DNA of 27,591 bases from the NCBI GenBank assembly GCA_046598935.1, contig JBKJHW010000060.1, forward strand, positions 1 to 27,591, in the 5' to 3' direction. Made by a program: the position numbers and the translations under genes. The notes beneath the pieces are model-generated. The model was not told the origin of the DNA. It worked only from the letters and a program-made list of their open reading frames with translations, and did not search any database. Of this stretch, positions 7,819-15,576 are shown piece after piece; position 1 is the stretch's first letter; each line of letters begins with the position of its first letter. Source of the stretch: SCUN01 sp046598935 (GTDB taxonomy: Bacteria > Acidobacteriota > Vicinamibacteria > Vicinamibacterales > SCN-69-37).

Positions 7819-9444
7819 ATGCGCGCACTTCGATGGGTTTTCGTTTTCGTGTTCGTTGCTTCCGCCGCTACCTTCGCGCAAAGGGGAGGCGGAGCGCCTC
7901 CGGCGCCGCCGCTCAATCTGCCCGCTGACTCTGCGAAGCTCGCCGCGCTCAAGACCGAAGCGGCCGCCGACGTCGAGAAGATGCAGGACCTGATCCAACA
8001 GGGTGTCGACTCGGTCTTCAGTTTCGCGGAGCTCGGCTTTCAGGAGACCGAGACCGTCCGCTATATCAAAGACCTGCTGAAGAAGAACGGCTTCGCGATT
8101 CAGGAGAACATCGCAGGCGTCCCGACCGCGTTCATCGCGACATGGGGCAGCGGCAAGCCGGTGATCGCGCTCGGTTCGGACATCGACGGCATTCCGCAGG
8201 CGTCGCAGAAACCCGGCGTCGCGTATCACGCACCGATGGTCCAGGAAGGCCCCGGCCATGGCGAGGGCCACAACTCCGGCCAGTTCGTGAACATCGCCGC
8301 GGCGATCGCGGTGAAGAAGATCATGGAACGCGAGAAGATGACCGGCACGATCCGGATCTGGCCGGGCGTTGCCGAAGAGCTCGTCGGCACCAAGGCCTAC
8401 TTCGTGCGCGCCGGCGTCTTCAAGGACGTCGACGTCGCGCTGTTTACGCATGTCGGTACCGATCTCGGGGTGGCGTACGGCGAAGGCGGCGGCACGGGCC
8501 TGGTGTCTGTGCAGTACAACTTCAAGGGCGAGAGCGCGCACGCCGCCGGCAGCCCGTGGCGCGGCCGCAGCGCGGCGGATGCGGTCGAGTTGATGAACGT
8601 CGGCTGGAACTACCGCCGTGAGCATCTCGGGCTCTCCCATCGCTCCCACTCCGTCATCGTCGACGGCGGCGCTCAGCCGAACGTCGTCCCGCCGACCGCG
8701 GCCATCTGGTATTACTTCCGCCAGACGACGTATGAGGGCATCAAGGATTTGTGGAAGATCGGCGACGACATCGCCCGCGGCGCCGCGATGATGACCGGCA
8801 CGGAACTCGCGTCTACGCGTGTGTTGGGTTCGGCGTGGCCGCAGCACTTCAACCGGTCGATCGCGGAGACGACCTACGCGAACATTCAGAAGGTCGGGAT
8901 GCCGACGTGGAGCGAGCAGGATCAGACGCTCGCGCGCGCGCTTCAAAAAGAGCTGGGCGGGCGTGAGACTGGACTCTCGATTCGCGGCGGGAGCATGGGC
9001 ACCGGCACGCCGCTCGCGAGCAATACCGGCGGCGGTTCGGACGACATCGGCGACGTGTCGTGGAACGTGCCGACGGTGACGCTCCGCTACCCGTCGAACA
9101 TTCCCGGCCTGCCCGGACACAACTGGTCGAGCGCGATCGCCAGCGCCACACCAATCGCGCACAAAGGCGTCATGGCCGGCGCCAAGGTCCAGGCGATGAC
9201 GATCCTCGACATTATGTCGAAGCCGGAAGTTGTGACCGAGGCGTGGAATTACTTCAAGAACGTGCAGACCGCGACGCAGAAGTACGAGCCGCTGATCAGG
9301 CCGGGCGACTCACCGGCGATCGAGCTCAACAAGAACACGATGGACCGGTTCAGGCCCGAGCTGAGGAAGTTCTACTACGACCCGACGCGCTACAAGTCGT
9401 ATCTGGACCAGCTCAACATCACGTATCCGACCGTCAAGAAATAA
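7819..9444 (+). CDS. Secreted M20 family amidohydrolase (AbgB-like)
   Basis: A 541-residue zinc hydrolase of the M20 peptidase/amidohydrolase superfamily, closest in style to aminobenzoyl-glutamate utilisation protein B. The ATG at 7819 follows a good ribosome binding site and begins a signal peptide (MRALRWVFVFVFVASAATFA), so the enzyme is exported. Family features are the metal-binding region GPGHGEGHNSGQF (His147 and His150), the catalytic/metal Glu pair E186-E187 in GVAEELVG, the dimerisation-domain motif GESAHAAGSPWRGRSAADAV and the conserved block GGAQPNVVPPTAA. Likely substrates are N-acyl amino acids or amide-linked glutamates, but none can be named from sequence. It is divergent from moaA and forms a single-gene unit, followed at once by a hairpin repeat that begins at its stop codon. 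Confidence 0.9.
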   Translation: MRALRWVFVFVFVASAATFAQRGGGAPPAPPLNLPADSAKLAALKTEAAADVEKMQDLIQQGVDSVFSFAELGFQETETVRYIKDLLKKNGFAIQENIAGVPTAFIATWGSGKPVIALGSDIDGIPQASQKPGVAYHAPMVQEGPGHGEGHNSGQFVNIAAAIAVKKIMEREKMTGTIRIWPGVAEELVGTKAYFVRAGVFKDVDVALFTHVGTDLGVAYGEGGGTGLVSVQYNFKGESAHAAGSPWRGRSAADAVELMNVGWNYRREHLGLSHRSHSVIVDGGAQPNVVPPTAAIWYYFRQTTYEGIKDLWKIGDDIARGAAMMTGTELASTRVLGSAWPQHFNRSIAETTYANIQKVGMPTWSEQDQTLARALQKELGGRETGLSIRGGSMGTGTPLASNTGGGSDDIGDVSWNVPTVTLRYPSNIPGLPGHNWSSAIASATPIAHKGVMAGAKVQAMTILDIMSKPEVVTEAWNYFKNVQTATQKYEPLIRPGDSPAIELNKNTMDRFRPELRKFYYDPTRYKSYLDQLNITYPTVKK

Positions 9445-9538
9445 CCTTGGGGGGCCATGGAGGGCCATGGGGAACACCCAGTTTTTCAAAGAGCCTTTGA
9501 AAGCCTGGTCTCCATGGCCCCCCATGGCCCTCCAAGGT
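9444..9538 (+). repeat. Long-hairpin intergenic repeat, copy 1
   Basis: The element runs from ACCTTGG, which begins on the last base of the M20 stop codon, to CCAAGGT. The arms pair for about 28 bp with three mismatches, of which two are G-T. A central stem, TTTCAAAG / CTTTGAAA with loop AGC, sits at the tip. The arms contain a tandem GGGCCATGG motif. It shares ends and tip with the elements at 13128 and 26397. It ends 16 nt before the -10 element of the next gene. Confidence 0.85.
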
Positions 9539-9554
9539 GAAAAGCCCTTGCCAG

Positions 9555-9560
9555 TACAAT
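9555..9560 (+). promoter_or_regulatory. -10 element GTACAAT for the gamma-carbonic anhydrase gene
   Basis: GTACAAT at 9554-9560 lies 8 nt before the ATG at 9569, so the transcript would be leaderless or nearly so. A purine-rich GGCGGG sits in the gap but is too close to the start to act as a normal ribosome binding site. Confidence 0.55.
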
Positions 9561-9568
9561 AGGCGGGA

Positions 9569-10072
9569 ATGCTTCGGCCCTATAAGGACCGCTTGCCGGA
9601 AGTGCATCCGACGGCGTACATCGATCAGAGCTCGCAGGTCATCGGCGATGTCACGATCGGCGAGCACAGCAGCGTGTGGATGTGTGTCGTCATTCGCGGC
9701 GATGTGAACTACATCCGGATCGGCGATCGCACGAATATTCAGGACGGCACGGTGGTGCACGTGATGCACGACACTTGCCCGACGGTGATCGGCAGCGACG
9801 TCACGATTGGCCACGGCGCGATCGTGCACGGCTGCACGATTGCGGATCGATGCCTGATCGGGATGGGCGCGATCGTGCTCAACGGGGCCTCGATCGGCGA
9901 AGACACGATCGTCGCGGCCGGTTCGCTCGTGACCGAGCGCATGGTGATTCCGGCGCGGTCGCTCGCGATGGGGCGCCCGGCCAGAGTGAAGCGGCCGCTG
10001 AACGACGCCGAGGTGGCGTCGATTCAGGAGTACGCCGACAACTACGTGCGCTACAAGCGCGACTATCAATAG
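9569..10072 (+). CDS. Gamma-carbonic anhydrase family hexapeptide protein
   Basis: A 167-residue left-handed beta-helix protein of the gamma-carbonic anhydrase / YrdA type. Hexapeptide turns are visible throughout (VIGDVTIGEHSSVW, TIGHGAIVHGC, LIGMGAIVLNGASIG). The three expected zinc ligands are His64 in TVVHV and His82 and His87 in IGHGAIVHG, the last two spaced five apart as in the family. Members form trimers with metal at the interfaces. Some are active carbonic anhydrases, many have no known activity, so activity here is not certain. A C-terminal helix follows the beta-helix. It is the first gene of a unit with hisS (17-nt gap) and aspS. The start is supported by the promoter 8 nt upstream and by alignment of the N-terminus with the family. 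Confidence 0.9.
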   Translation: MLRPYKDRLPEVHPTAYIDQSSQVIGDVTIGEHSSVWMCVVIRGDVNYIRIGDRTNIQDGTVVHVMHDTCPTVIGSDVTIGHGAIVHGCTIADRCLIGMGAIVLNGASIGEDTIVAAGSLVTERMVIPARSLAMGRPARVKRPLNDAEVASIQEYADNYVRYKRDYQ

Positions 10073-10089
10073 GTATTGGCCTCCTACGA

Positions 10090-11337
10090 ATGATCTCCGG
10101 CATCCGCGGCACCCACGACATTCTTCCCGGCGACGTCGAGCGCTGGCAGCTCGTTGAGCGCATCGCACGCTCGCTCTGCGACCGCTACGGCTATGTGGAA
10201 ATACGTACGCCTGTTATTGAGAAGGAAGAACTCTTCGCGAAGGGCACCGGCGAGTCGACCGACATCGTGCAGAAAGAGATGTACTCGTTCGCCGACAAGG
10301 GCGGCGAACGGATCACGCTCCGGCCGGAGGCGACGCCGAGCATGGTGCGCGCGTACGTCGAGCACAGCCTCGAGAATGCGTTGCCGTACGCCAAGATGTT
10401 TACGATGGGGCCGATGTTCCGCTACGAGCGGCCGCAGAAGGGCCGCCAGCGGCAGTTCCACCAGTTCGACGTCGAGGTGTTCGGCATCAGCGATCCGGCC
10501 ATCGATGCCGAAGTCATTGATCTCGCGTGGTCCCTCGTCACCGAGTTGGGGATTCTGCAAGCCGAGCTCGTCATCAACTCCGTCGGCTGCGCGGCCTGCC
10601 GGCCGAAATTCAACGACGCCCTGCTCGCCGCGCTCGGCGAGGACTTGCCGAAGCTCTGCGGCGACTGCCAGCGCCGCGCAACGATCAACCCGCTGCGTAT
10701 CTACGACTGCAAGGTGCCGGCTGATCAGCCGATCATCGACACGCTCCCGCACGCGATCGACTATCTCTGTGAGCCGTGCAAAGCGCACTTCGACGGCGTG
10801 CGCGGGCATCTTGACGCCTTCGGCATTCCCTGGAAAATCTCGCACAGGCTCGTGCGCGGGCTCGATTACTACACGCGGACGACGTTCGAAGTGCTGGGGC
10901 TCACGCTCGGCGCCCAGAACGCGATCCTCGGAGGCGGCCGGTACGACGGGCTCGTGAAAAAGCTGGGCGGGCCCGACCGCGTCGGTATCGGCTTTGCCGC
11001 CGGCATCGAACGGTTGGTGCTGGCCCTGCCGGAAGGTGTGAAGGAAGTGAAGCCGGCGCGGGTCTTCGTAATCGCGTTCGGCGACGAGACGCGCGGCGAC
11101 GCGCTGAAGCTCCTGCGTGAACTGCGCGCCGGCGGCATCGCGGCAGAAATGGAATTCGAGGCCCGCAGTATGAAGGCGCAGTTGAAACGCGCCGATCGTG
11201 TGCAGGCGGCGATCGCGCTCATCGTGGGCGGCGACGAACTGGCGCGCGGCGAAGTCACGCTGCGCGACATGCGCAAGAGCGAACAACGCGCGGTCCCCCG
11301 CGCGGACGTATTAGAGACGGTCAGGAAATCGTTGTGA
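10090..11337 (+). CDS. hisS: Histidyl-tRNA synthetase
   Basis: A class II aminoacyl-tRNA synthetase of 415 residues that charges tRNA-His in the cytoplasm. The ATG at 10090 gives the family N-terminus (SGIRGTHDILPGD); the frame is open back to 9676, but that stretch overlaps the previous gene. Motif 2 lies around FRYERPQKGRQRQFHQFDVE. The histidine-specific motif RGLDYYTRTTFEV starts at residue 256, and motif 3 lies around GIGFAAGIERL. The C-terminal anticodon-binding domain (about 320-415) includes the block EFEARSMKAQLKRAD. A Cys-rich insertion (GCAACRPKF, then LCGDCQRR) lies between motif 2 and the histidine motif, as in many bacterial HisRS. It overlaps aspS by 4 nt. Confidence 0.97.
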   Translation: MISGIRGTHDILPGDVERWQLVERIARSLCDRYGYVEIRTPVIEKEELFAKGTGESTDIVQKEMYSFADKGGERITLRPEATPSMVRAYVEHSLENALPYAKMFTMGPMFRYERPQKGRQRQFHQFDVEVFGISDPAIDAEVIDLAWSLVTELGILQAELVINSVGCAACRPKFNDALLAALGEDLPKLCGDCQRRATINPLRIYDCKVPADQPIIDTLPHAIDYLCEPCKAHFDGVRGHLDAFGIPWKISHRLVRGLDYYTRTTFEVLGLTLGAQNAILGGGRYDGLVKKLGGPDRVGIGFAAGIERLVLALPEGVKEVKPARVFVIAFGDETRGDALKLLRELRAGGIAAEMEFEARSMKAQLKRADRVQAAIALIVGGDELARGEVTLRDMRKSEQRAVPRADVLETVRKSL

Positions 11338-13121
11338 CGACACCGGAATCCGGCGCATTGAGGTCTGAATCAGGATTGGACTACCGAACACATACCTGTG
11401 GCGAACTGCGCGCGTCTTCAGCCGGCAAGGACGTCGTTCTGCTCGGCTGGGTCCATCGCGTCCGCGATCTCGGGGGCGTGCTGTTCGTCGACGTGCGCGA
11501 TCGCTACGGCATCACGCAGGTCGTGGTCCGCTCTGACGCGGCCACCGCGGAAGCCACACGCGTGCGGCCAGAGTTCGTCATCGCGCTCAAGGGCCGCGTC
11601 GAGCTTCGCTCGAAGGACGCGATCAATCCGAAACTCGAAACTGGCGAGATCGAGATTGTCGTTCGCGAGCTGACGATCCTCAACGACGCGAAGACGCCGC
11701 CGTTTCCGATCAATGAAGACGTGCAGGTCAGCGAAGACACGCGGCTGAAGTATCGCTACCTGGACCTGCGCCGGCCGCGGCTGCAGAAGAACCTCATCCT
11801 GCGGCACAAGGTCGCGATCGCGGTTCGCAAATACTTCGACGACAACAACTTTCTCGAGATCGAAACGCCGATCCTTACGCGGTCAACGCCGGAAGGCGCG
11901 CGCGACTATCTCGTGCCGAGCCGCGTGCATCCCGGCGAGTATTTCGCGCTGCCGCAGTCGCCGCAGATCTTCAAGCAGATCCTGATGATCGCCGGCATGG
12001 ACCGTTACTTCCAGATCTGCCGCTGCTTCCGCGACGAAGACCTCCGCGCCGACCGCCAGCCCGAGTTTACCCAGATCGACGTCGAGATGTCGTTCGCCAC
12101 CGAAGAGCTCGTCTACGCCATCGTCGAAGGTGCGATCAACGCGATGTTCGACGTCGCGGGCGTGAAGGTCGAGACACCCTTTGCGCGCATTAGTTATGAC
12201 GATGCGATGTTGAAGTACGGATCGGATAAGCCGGAACTCCGGCCGGGGATGGAGATCTCATCGCTCGAAGCGGCGCTCGCCGGATCGCCCGCGGACTTCG
12301 TGCAAGCTCTCGACGGCGACAAGTCGGTGGCACGGGGCTTCGTTGTGAAGGGCGGCGGGAAGTACTCCGACTCGGAGCGCAAGGAACTGGTGGAAGTCGC
12401 CGGCCGCCTCTTCAACGGCCGGTTGTCGTGGGCCCGCTTGAAGGACGACGGCAGCGTGCAAACCAGCGCGAAACCCGTGGGCGACGCGTTCGTCAAGAAG
12501 GCGTTCGAACACGCCGGCGGGAAAGCCGGGGACATCCTCCTGTTCATGATTGGCGACGTCAACGTCGTGGCGCCGACGCTCGGTGCGGTGCGGCTGCACG
12601 TCGCGAAAAAGGAAAACCTGCTCGATCCGAATGAATTTAAGTTCAGTTGGGTCATCGAGTTCCCGATGCTCGAATGGGACGCGGAGGAAAAACGCTGGAA
12701 CGCGGTGCATCATCCGTTTACGTCGTGCCGGCCGCAGGACGAGCCGTTGCTGCACACGGATCCCGGCAAAGCTCGCGCGCGCGCGTACGACCTGGCGCTC
12801 AACGGTTCGGAGATCGCCGGCGGCAGCATTCGAATTCACTCGGCGGCGGTGCAGAAGCAGGTCTTCACGCTGCTCGGGATTTCCGGTGAGGACGCCAAGG
12901 CGCGCTTCGGCTTCTTCCTCGAAGCGCTCGAGTACGGCACGCCGCCGCACGGCGGCATCGCCTTCGGCCTCGACCGCATCGTCGCTCTCCTGGCCGGCGA
13001 AGCGTCCATCCGCGACGTCATGGCGTTCCCGAAAACCGCGCAGGCCGTCGATCTCATGTCCGAGGCGCCCTCGACGGTCGATGACAAACAGCTCCGTGAA
13101 CTTCGCATCCGAAACACCTAG
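11334..13121 (+). CDS. aspS: Aspartyl-tRNA synthetase (bacterial type)
   Basis: A class II synthetase of 595 residues, usual for the bacterial type with a GAD insertion domain. It starts with GTG overlapping the hisS stop codon (GTGA). The N-terminal OB-fold anticodon-binding domain includes LLGWVHRVRDLGGVLFVDVR. The catalytic core shows LPQSPQIFKQILMIAG, RCFRDEDLRADRQPEFTQID and the C-terminal motif 3 GIAFGLDRIVALL. The GAD domain lies around residues 315-420. Leu46 occupies the site where many non-discriminating enzymes, which also charge tRNA-Asn, carry His. This hints at a tRNA-Asp-specific enzyme but is not proof. The hisS-aspS pairing is common in bacteria. Its stop codon is followed after 6 nt by hairpin repeat copy 2. 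Confidence 0.97.
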   Translation: MTTPESGALRSESGLDYRTHTCGELRASSAGKDVVLLGWVHRVRDLGGVLFVDVRDRYGITQVVVRSDAATAEATRVRPEFVIALKGRVELRSKDAINPKLETGEIEIVVRELTILNDAKTPPFPINEDVQVSEDTRLKYRYLDLRRPRLQKNLILRHKVAIAVRKYFDDNNFLEIETPILTRSTPEGARDYLVPSRVHPGEYFALPQSPQIFKQILMIAGMDRYFQICRCFRDEDLRADRQPEFTQIDVEMSFATEELVYAIVEGAINAMFDVAGVKVETPFARISYDDAMLKYGSDKPELRPGMEISSLEAALAGSPADFVQALDGDKSVARGFVVKGGGKYSDSERKELVEVAGRLFNGRLSWARLKDDGSVQTSAKPVGDAFVKKAFEHAGGKAGDILLFMIGDVNVVAPTLGAVRLHVAKKENLLDPNEFKFSWVIEFPMLEWDAEEKRWNAVHHPFTSCRPQDEPLLHTDPGKARARAYDLALNGSEIAGGSIRIHSAAVQKQVFTLLGISGEDAKARFGFFLEALEYGTPPHGGIAFGLDRIVALLAGEASIRDVMAFPKTAQAVDLMSEAPSTVDDKQLRELRIRNT

Positions 13122-13127
13122 AGCATT

Positions 13128-13228
13128 CACCTTGGGGGGCCATGGAGAGCCATGGGGAACACCCATCTGTCTTTCAAAGAGCCTTTTGAATAACTGGACT
13201 CCATGGCCCTCCACGGCCCTCCAAGGTG
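13128..13228 (+). repeat. Long-hairpin intergenic repeat, copy 2
   Basis: It runs from CACCTTGG to CCAAGGTG. The arms pair for about 28 bp with four transition-type mismatches, and the tip holds TTTCAAAGAGCCTTTTGAA. It is nearly the same as copy 1, including the GGGCCATGG motifs and the GGGGAACACCCA block before the tip. The right arm contains an ATG (13203) that extends the reading frame of the downstream ROK gene. Confidence 0.85.
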
Positions 13229-13235
13229 GCTGCTT

Positions 13236-14141
13236 TTGAATTTGCTCGGTGTTGACCTTGGCGGCACGAAGATCGAGGCCGCGGTGCTCGATGACGCGGG
13301 CGCGGTGGTGTGGCGCGAACGCGTGCCGACGCCGCGCGAGGATTACGACGGCGCGGTTCGCGCAATCGTGTCGCTCGTCGGCGCAGCGGAATCGCGTTTC
13401 GGTGGGCTGTCAGTTGGCGTGGGCATTCCGGGGGCAGTGTCGCCGGCCAGCCGCGTCATCAAGAATGCCAACTCCACTTGGCTCAACGGCAAGCCGTTTC
13501 AGGACGATCTGGAAGGGGCGCTCATGCGGCCCATTCGCATGGCGAACGACGCGAATTGCCTGGCTGTGTCGGAAGCGACAGACGGCGCAGCGGCAGGTGC
13601 GCACATAGTGTTCGCAGTGATTCTGGGAACAGGCGCCGGCGGAGGAGTCGTCATCGACGGCCGCGTCAACATTGGCGCCAACGCAATTGGGGGCGAGTGG
13701 GGGCACAACTCGCTCCCGTGGCCGGGCATTGAGTCCGGCGAGATCCCCGGCCCGCCGTGTTACTGCGGACGACACGGCTGCATCGAAACATTTCTCTCCG
13801 GCCCCGGCCTCGCCGCCGACTATGCTCGCACCAGCGGCAAGGACTTCGTCACGTCGGAAGTTGTTGTGACGCGGGCGGCCGCGGGTGACGCGACGGCGGG
13901 CGCGTGTCTCGATCGGTGGGAAGACCGGCTTGCACGCGGGTTGGCGAGCGTGATCAACGTGCTCGATCCGGACGTGATCGTGGTGGGCGGCGGACTATCG
14001 CTGATTTCAAGGCTCTACGTGAATGTGCCCGCGCGCTGGGGCCGTTACGTATTTTCGGATCAGGTCGTGACGCGGCTGGTGCCGGCGGCGCACGGCGACG
14101 CAAGCGGCGTGCGGGGCGCCGCGTGGCTATGGAAGAATTGA
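13236..14141 (+). CDS. ROK family sugar kinase
   Basis: An approximately 301-residue ATP-dependent sugar kinase of the ROK family (glucokinase / fructokinase / N-acetylhexosamine kinase group). The phosphate-binding motif LGVDLGGTKIE begins at residue 4, the catalytic Asp105 is in ANDANC, and the second ATP motif is ILGTGAGGGVVIDGR. The ROK signature includes GGEWGHNSLP and the zinc motif CYCGRHGCIE (Cys175, Cys177, Cys182). The sugar cannot be assigned from sequence. The start is uncertain: an ATG at 13203 lies within the hairpin repeat and would add 11 residues with no family match, so the TTG at 13236 is preferred; the TTG at 13242 is equally possible. It heads a unit with phoH, ybeY, corC and era. 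Confidence 0.88.
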   Translation: MNLLGVDLGGTKIEAAVLDDAGAVVWRERVPTPREDYDGAVRAIVSLVGAAESRFGGLSVGVGIPGAVSPASRVIKNANSTWLNGKPFQDDLEGALMRPIRMANDANCLAVSEATDGAAAGAHIVFAVILGTGAGGGVVIDGRVNIGANAIGGEWGHNSLPWPGIESGEIPGPPCYCGRHGCIETFLSGPGLAADYARTSGKDFVTSEVVVTRAAAGDATAGACLDRWEDRLARGLASVINVLDPDVIVVGGGLSLISRLYVNVPARWGRYVFSDQVVTRLVPAAHGDASGVRGAAWLWKN

Positions 14142-14149
14142 GAGGCTGA

Positions 14150-15121
14150 ATGGCGAGTGCTGTTGCGCGAGTGACGATGCCCGACGAGGGCGTCGAGACG
14201 TTATACGGTCCGTACGACGAAAACCTCAAACAACTGGAAACCGCGCTCTCGGTGAAGCTGCGCACGAGCGGCAGCGACATCATGATCGAAGGCAACGCCG
14301 ACGGCGTCGCCAAGGCCGAGCGCGTGTTCGGCCAGTTCGCGGGCCTGCTCCGCGACGGCTACCGTTTCCAGCGGGGCGACGTTCGAACGGCCGCACAACT
14401 CGTCCAGCAGAATCCCAACGTCGAGTTGCCGGAGTATTTCCTCCGCGGCAGCTCGAAGGCCGCGGGCCGCAAGCAGGTCACGCCGAAGACGGTGGGACAG
14501 CGAAACTACCTCGAGGCGATCGAGAAAAAGGACATCGTGTTCGGCGTCGGCCCGGCCGGCACGGGCAAGACGTACCTGGCGATGGCGCAGGCGGTGTCGT
14601 TCCTGCTGGCCAAGAAGGTGAATCGGATCATCCTGGCGCGGCCTGCGGTCGAAGCCGGGGAAAAGCTCGGTTTTCTGCCGGGCGATTTGCAGGAGAAGGT
14701 CAATCCGTACCTGCGCCCGCTCTACGACGCGCTGTACGAAATGATCGACGCCGAGCGCGTCGAGCGGCTCCTCGAGCGCAACGTCATCGAGATCGCGCCG
14801 ATCGCGTTCATGCGCGGCCGCACGCTCAACGACGCGTTCGTGATCCTCGATGAAGCCCAGAACACCACGTCCGAGCAGATGAAGATGTTTCTGACGCGGC
14901 TCGGCTTTGGATCGAGAGCGGTCGTCACCGGCGACGTGACCCAGATCGACTTGCCGCCGGGGAAAGTCTCCGGTCTGGTTGAAGCGCTCAAGGTCGTCGA
15001 AGGCATCGATGACATCGCGGTGATCCAGTTCGACGACCGCGACATCGTTCGGCACCAGCTCGTGCAGCAGATCGTGCGGGCGTACGAAGCGTACGGCAAA
15101 AAAGCGAAGCCGGCGATTTGA
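14150..15121 (+). CDS. phoH: PhoH-like ATPase (YbeZ)
   Basis: A 323-residue PhoH-family protein. The N-terminal part (about 20-75) resembles a single-stranded nucleic-acid-binding (KH-like) module. The P-loop ATPase domain has Walker A GPAGTGKT at 134-141 and a Walker B-like VILDEAQNT with Asp234 and Glu235. Conserved blocks RPAVEAGEKLGFLPGDLQEK and FMRGRTLNDAF identify the family. PhoH/YbeZ is linked to YbeY in rRNA processing, and the gene order phoH-ybeY-corC here is the common bacterial one. The ATG at 14150 has a GAGAGG-like ribosome binding site around 14140-14145. Its end overlaps ybeY by 4 nt (TTGA), so the two are probably translated together. Confidence 0.95.
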   Translation: MASAVARVTMPDEGVETLYGPYDENLKQLETALSVKLRTSGSDIMIEGNADGVAKAERVFGQFAGLLRDGYRFQRGDVRTAAQLVQQNPNVELPEYFLRGSSKAAGRKQVTPKTVGQRNYLEAIEKKDIVFGVGPAGTGKTYLAMAQAVSFLLAKKVNRIILARPAVEAGEKLGFLPGDLQEKVNPYLRPLYDALYEMIDAERVERLLERNVIEIAPIAFMRGRTLNDAFVILDEAQNTTSEQMKMFLTRLGFGSRAVVTGDVTQIDLPPGKVSGLVEALKVVEGIDDIAVIQFDDRDIVRHQLVQQIVRAYEAYGKKAKPAI

Positions 15122-15576
15122 TACGAGTCGAAGTCACGGATGCTGAAGGCCGCCGGCTGCGGTCGCAGGCGCTGGCGCGCTGGCTCGAGCGGCAGGCGCC
15201 GGCCCGCGCGCGCGGCACGGTCGTCATCGCCATGATCACCGACGCCCGCATGCGCAAGATGAACAAACAGTTTCGTCGCAAGGACTACGCGACCGACGTG
15301 CTCTCGTTTCCGGCGATGTTGCCGGGCTCGCTCGGCGAGATGGCGATCGCAACCGGCGTGCTGCGCCGACAGGCCCGTGACGCCGGCCACTCCGAGGCGG
15401 TTGAAGCCCGCGTCCTCGCGCTGCACGGCATCCTGCACCTTCTGGGCTACGATCATGAGACCGACCACGGCGAGATGCAGCGCGTGGAGGAGCGGCTGCG
15501 CAAGCGGGCGCGCCTTCCGCTCGGGCTCATCCATCGCGCACGTGGGGTCGATCGGGTGACGCCCGCAACGCGATGA
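15118..15576 (+). CDS. ybeY: Endoribonuclease YbeY
   Basis: A 152-residue zinc-dependent endoribonuclease of the UPF0054 family, acting in 16S rRNA 3' maturation and ribosome quality control. The signature HGILHLLGYDH gives the three metal ligands His103, His107 and His113. The preceding conserved stretch NKQFRRKDYATDVLSFP is the family's other hallmark. It starts with TTG overlapping the phoH stop codon; no better start is available. It also overlaps corC by 4 nt. The N-terminus is somewhat short for the family but complete over the catalytic domain. Confidence 0.95.
   Translation: MIRVEVTDAEGRRLRSQALARWLERQAPARARGTVVIAMITDARMRKMNKQFRRKDYATDVLSFPAMLPGSLGEMAIATGVLRRQARDAGHSEAVEARVLALHGILHLLGYDHETDHGEMQRVEERLRKRARLPLGLIHRARGVDRVTPATR

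Noticed and set aside
7768..9162. N-terminal extension of MoaA by about 465 residues
   Set aside because: The extra part is antisense to the M20 amidohydrolase and has no radical SAM or other domain. MoaA is full length from the GTG at 7767.
9444..9538. Hairpin repeats as intrinsic terminators
   Set aside because: The hairpins are long and lack a T-run after the right arm in all three copies. A role at transcript ends remains possible but not as a standard terminator.
9676..10089. Upstream extension of HisRS to 553 codons
   Set aside because: It reads the carbonic anhydrase gene in a wrong frame; the HisRS N-terminus begins at 10090.
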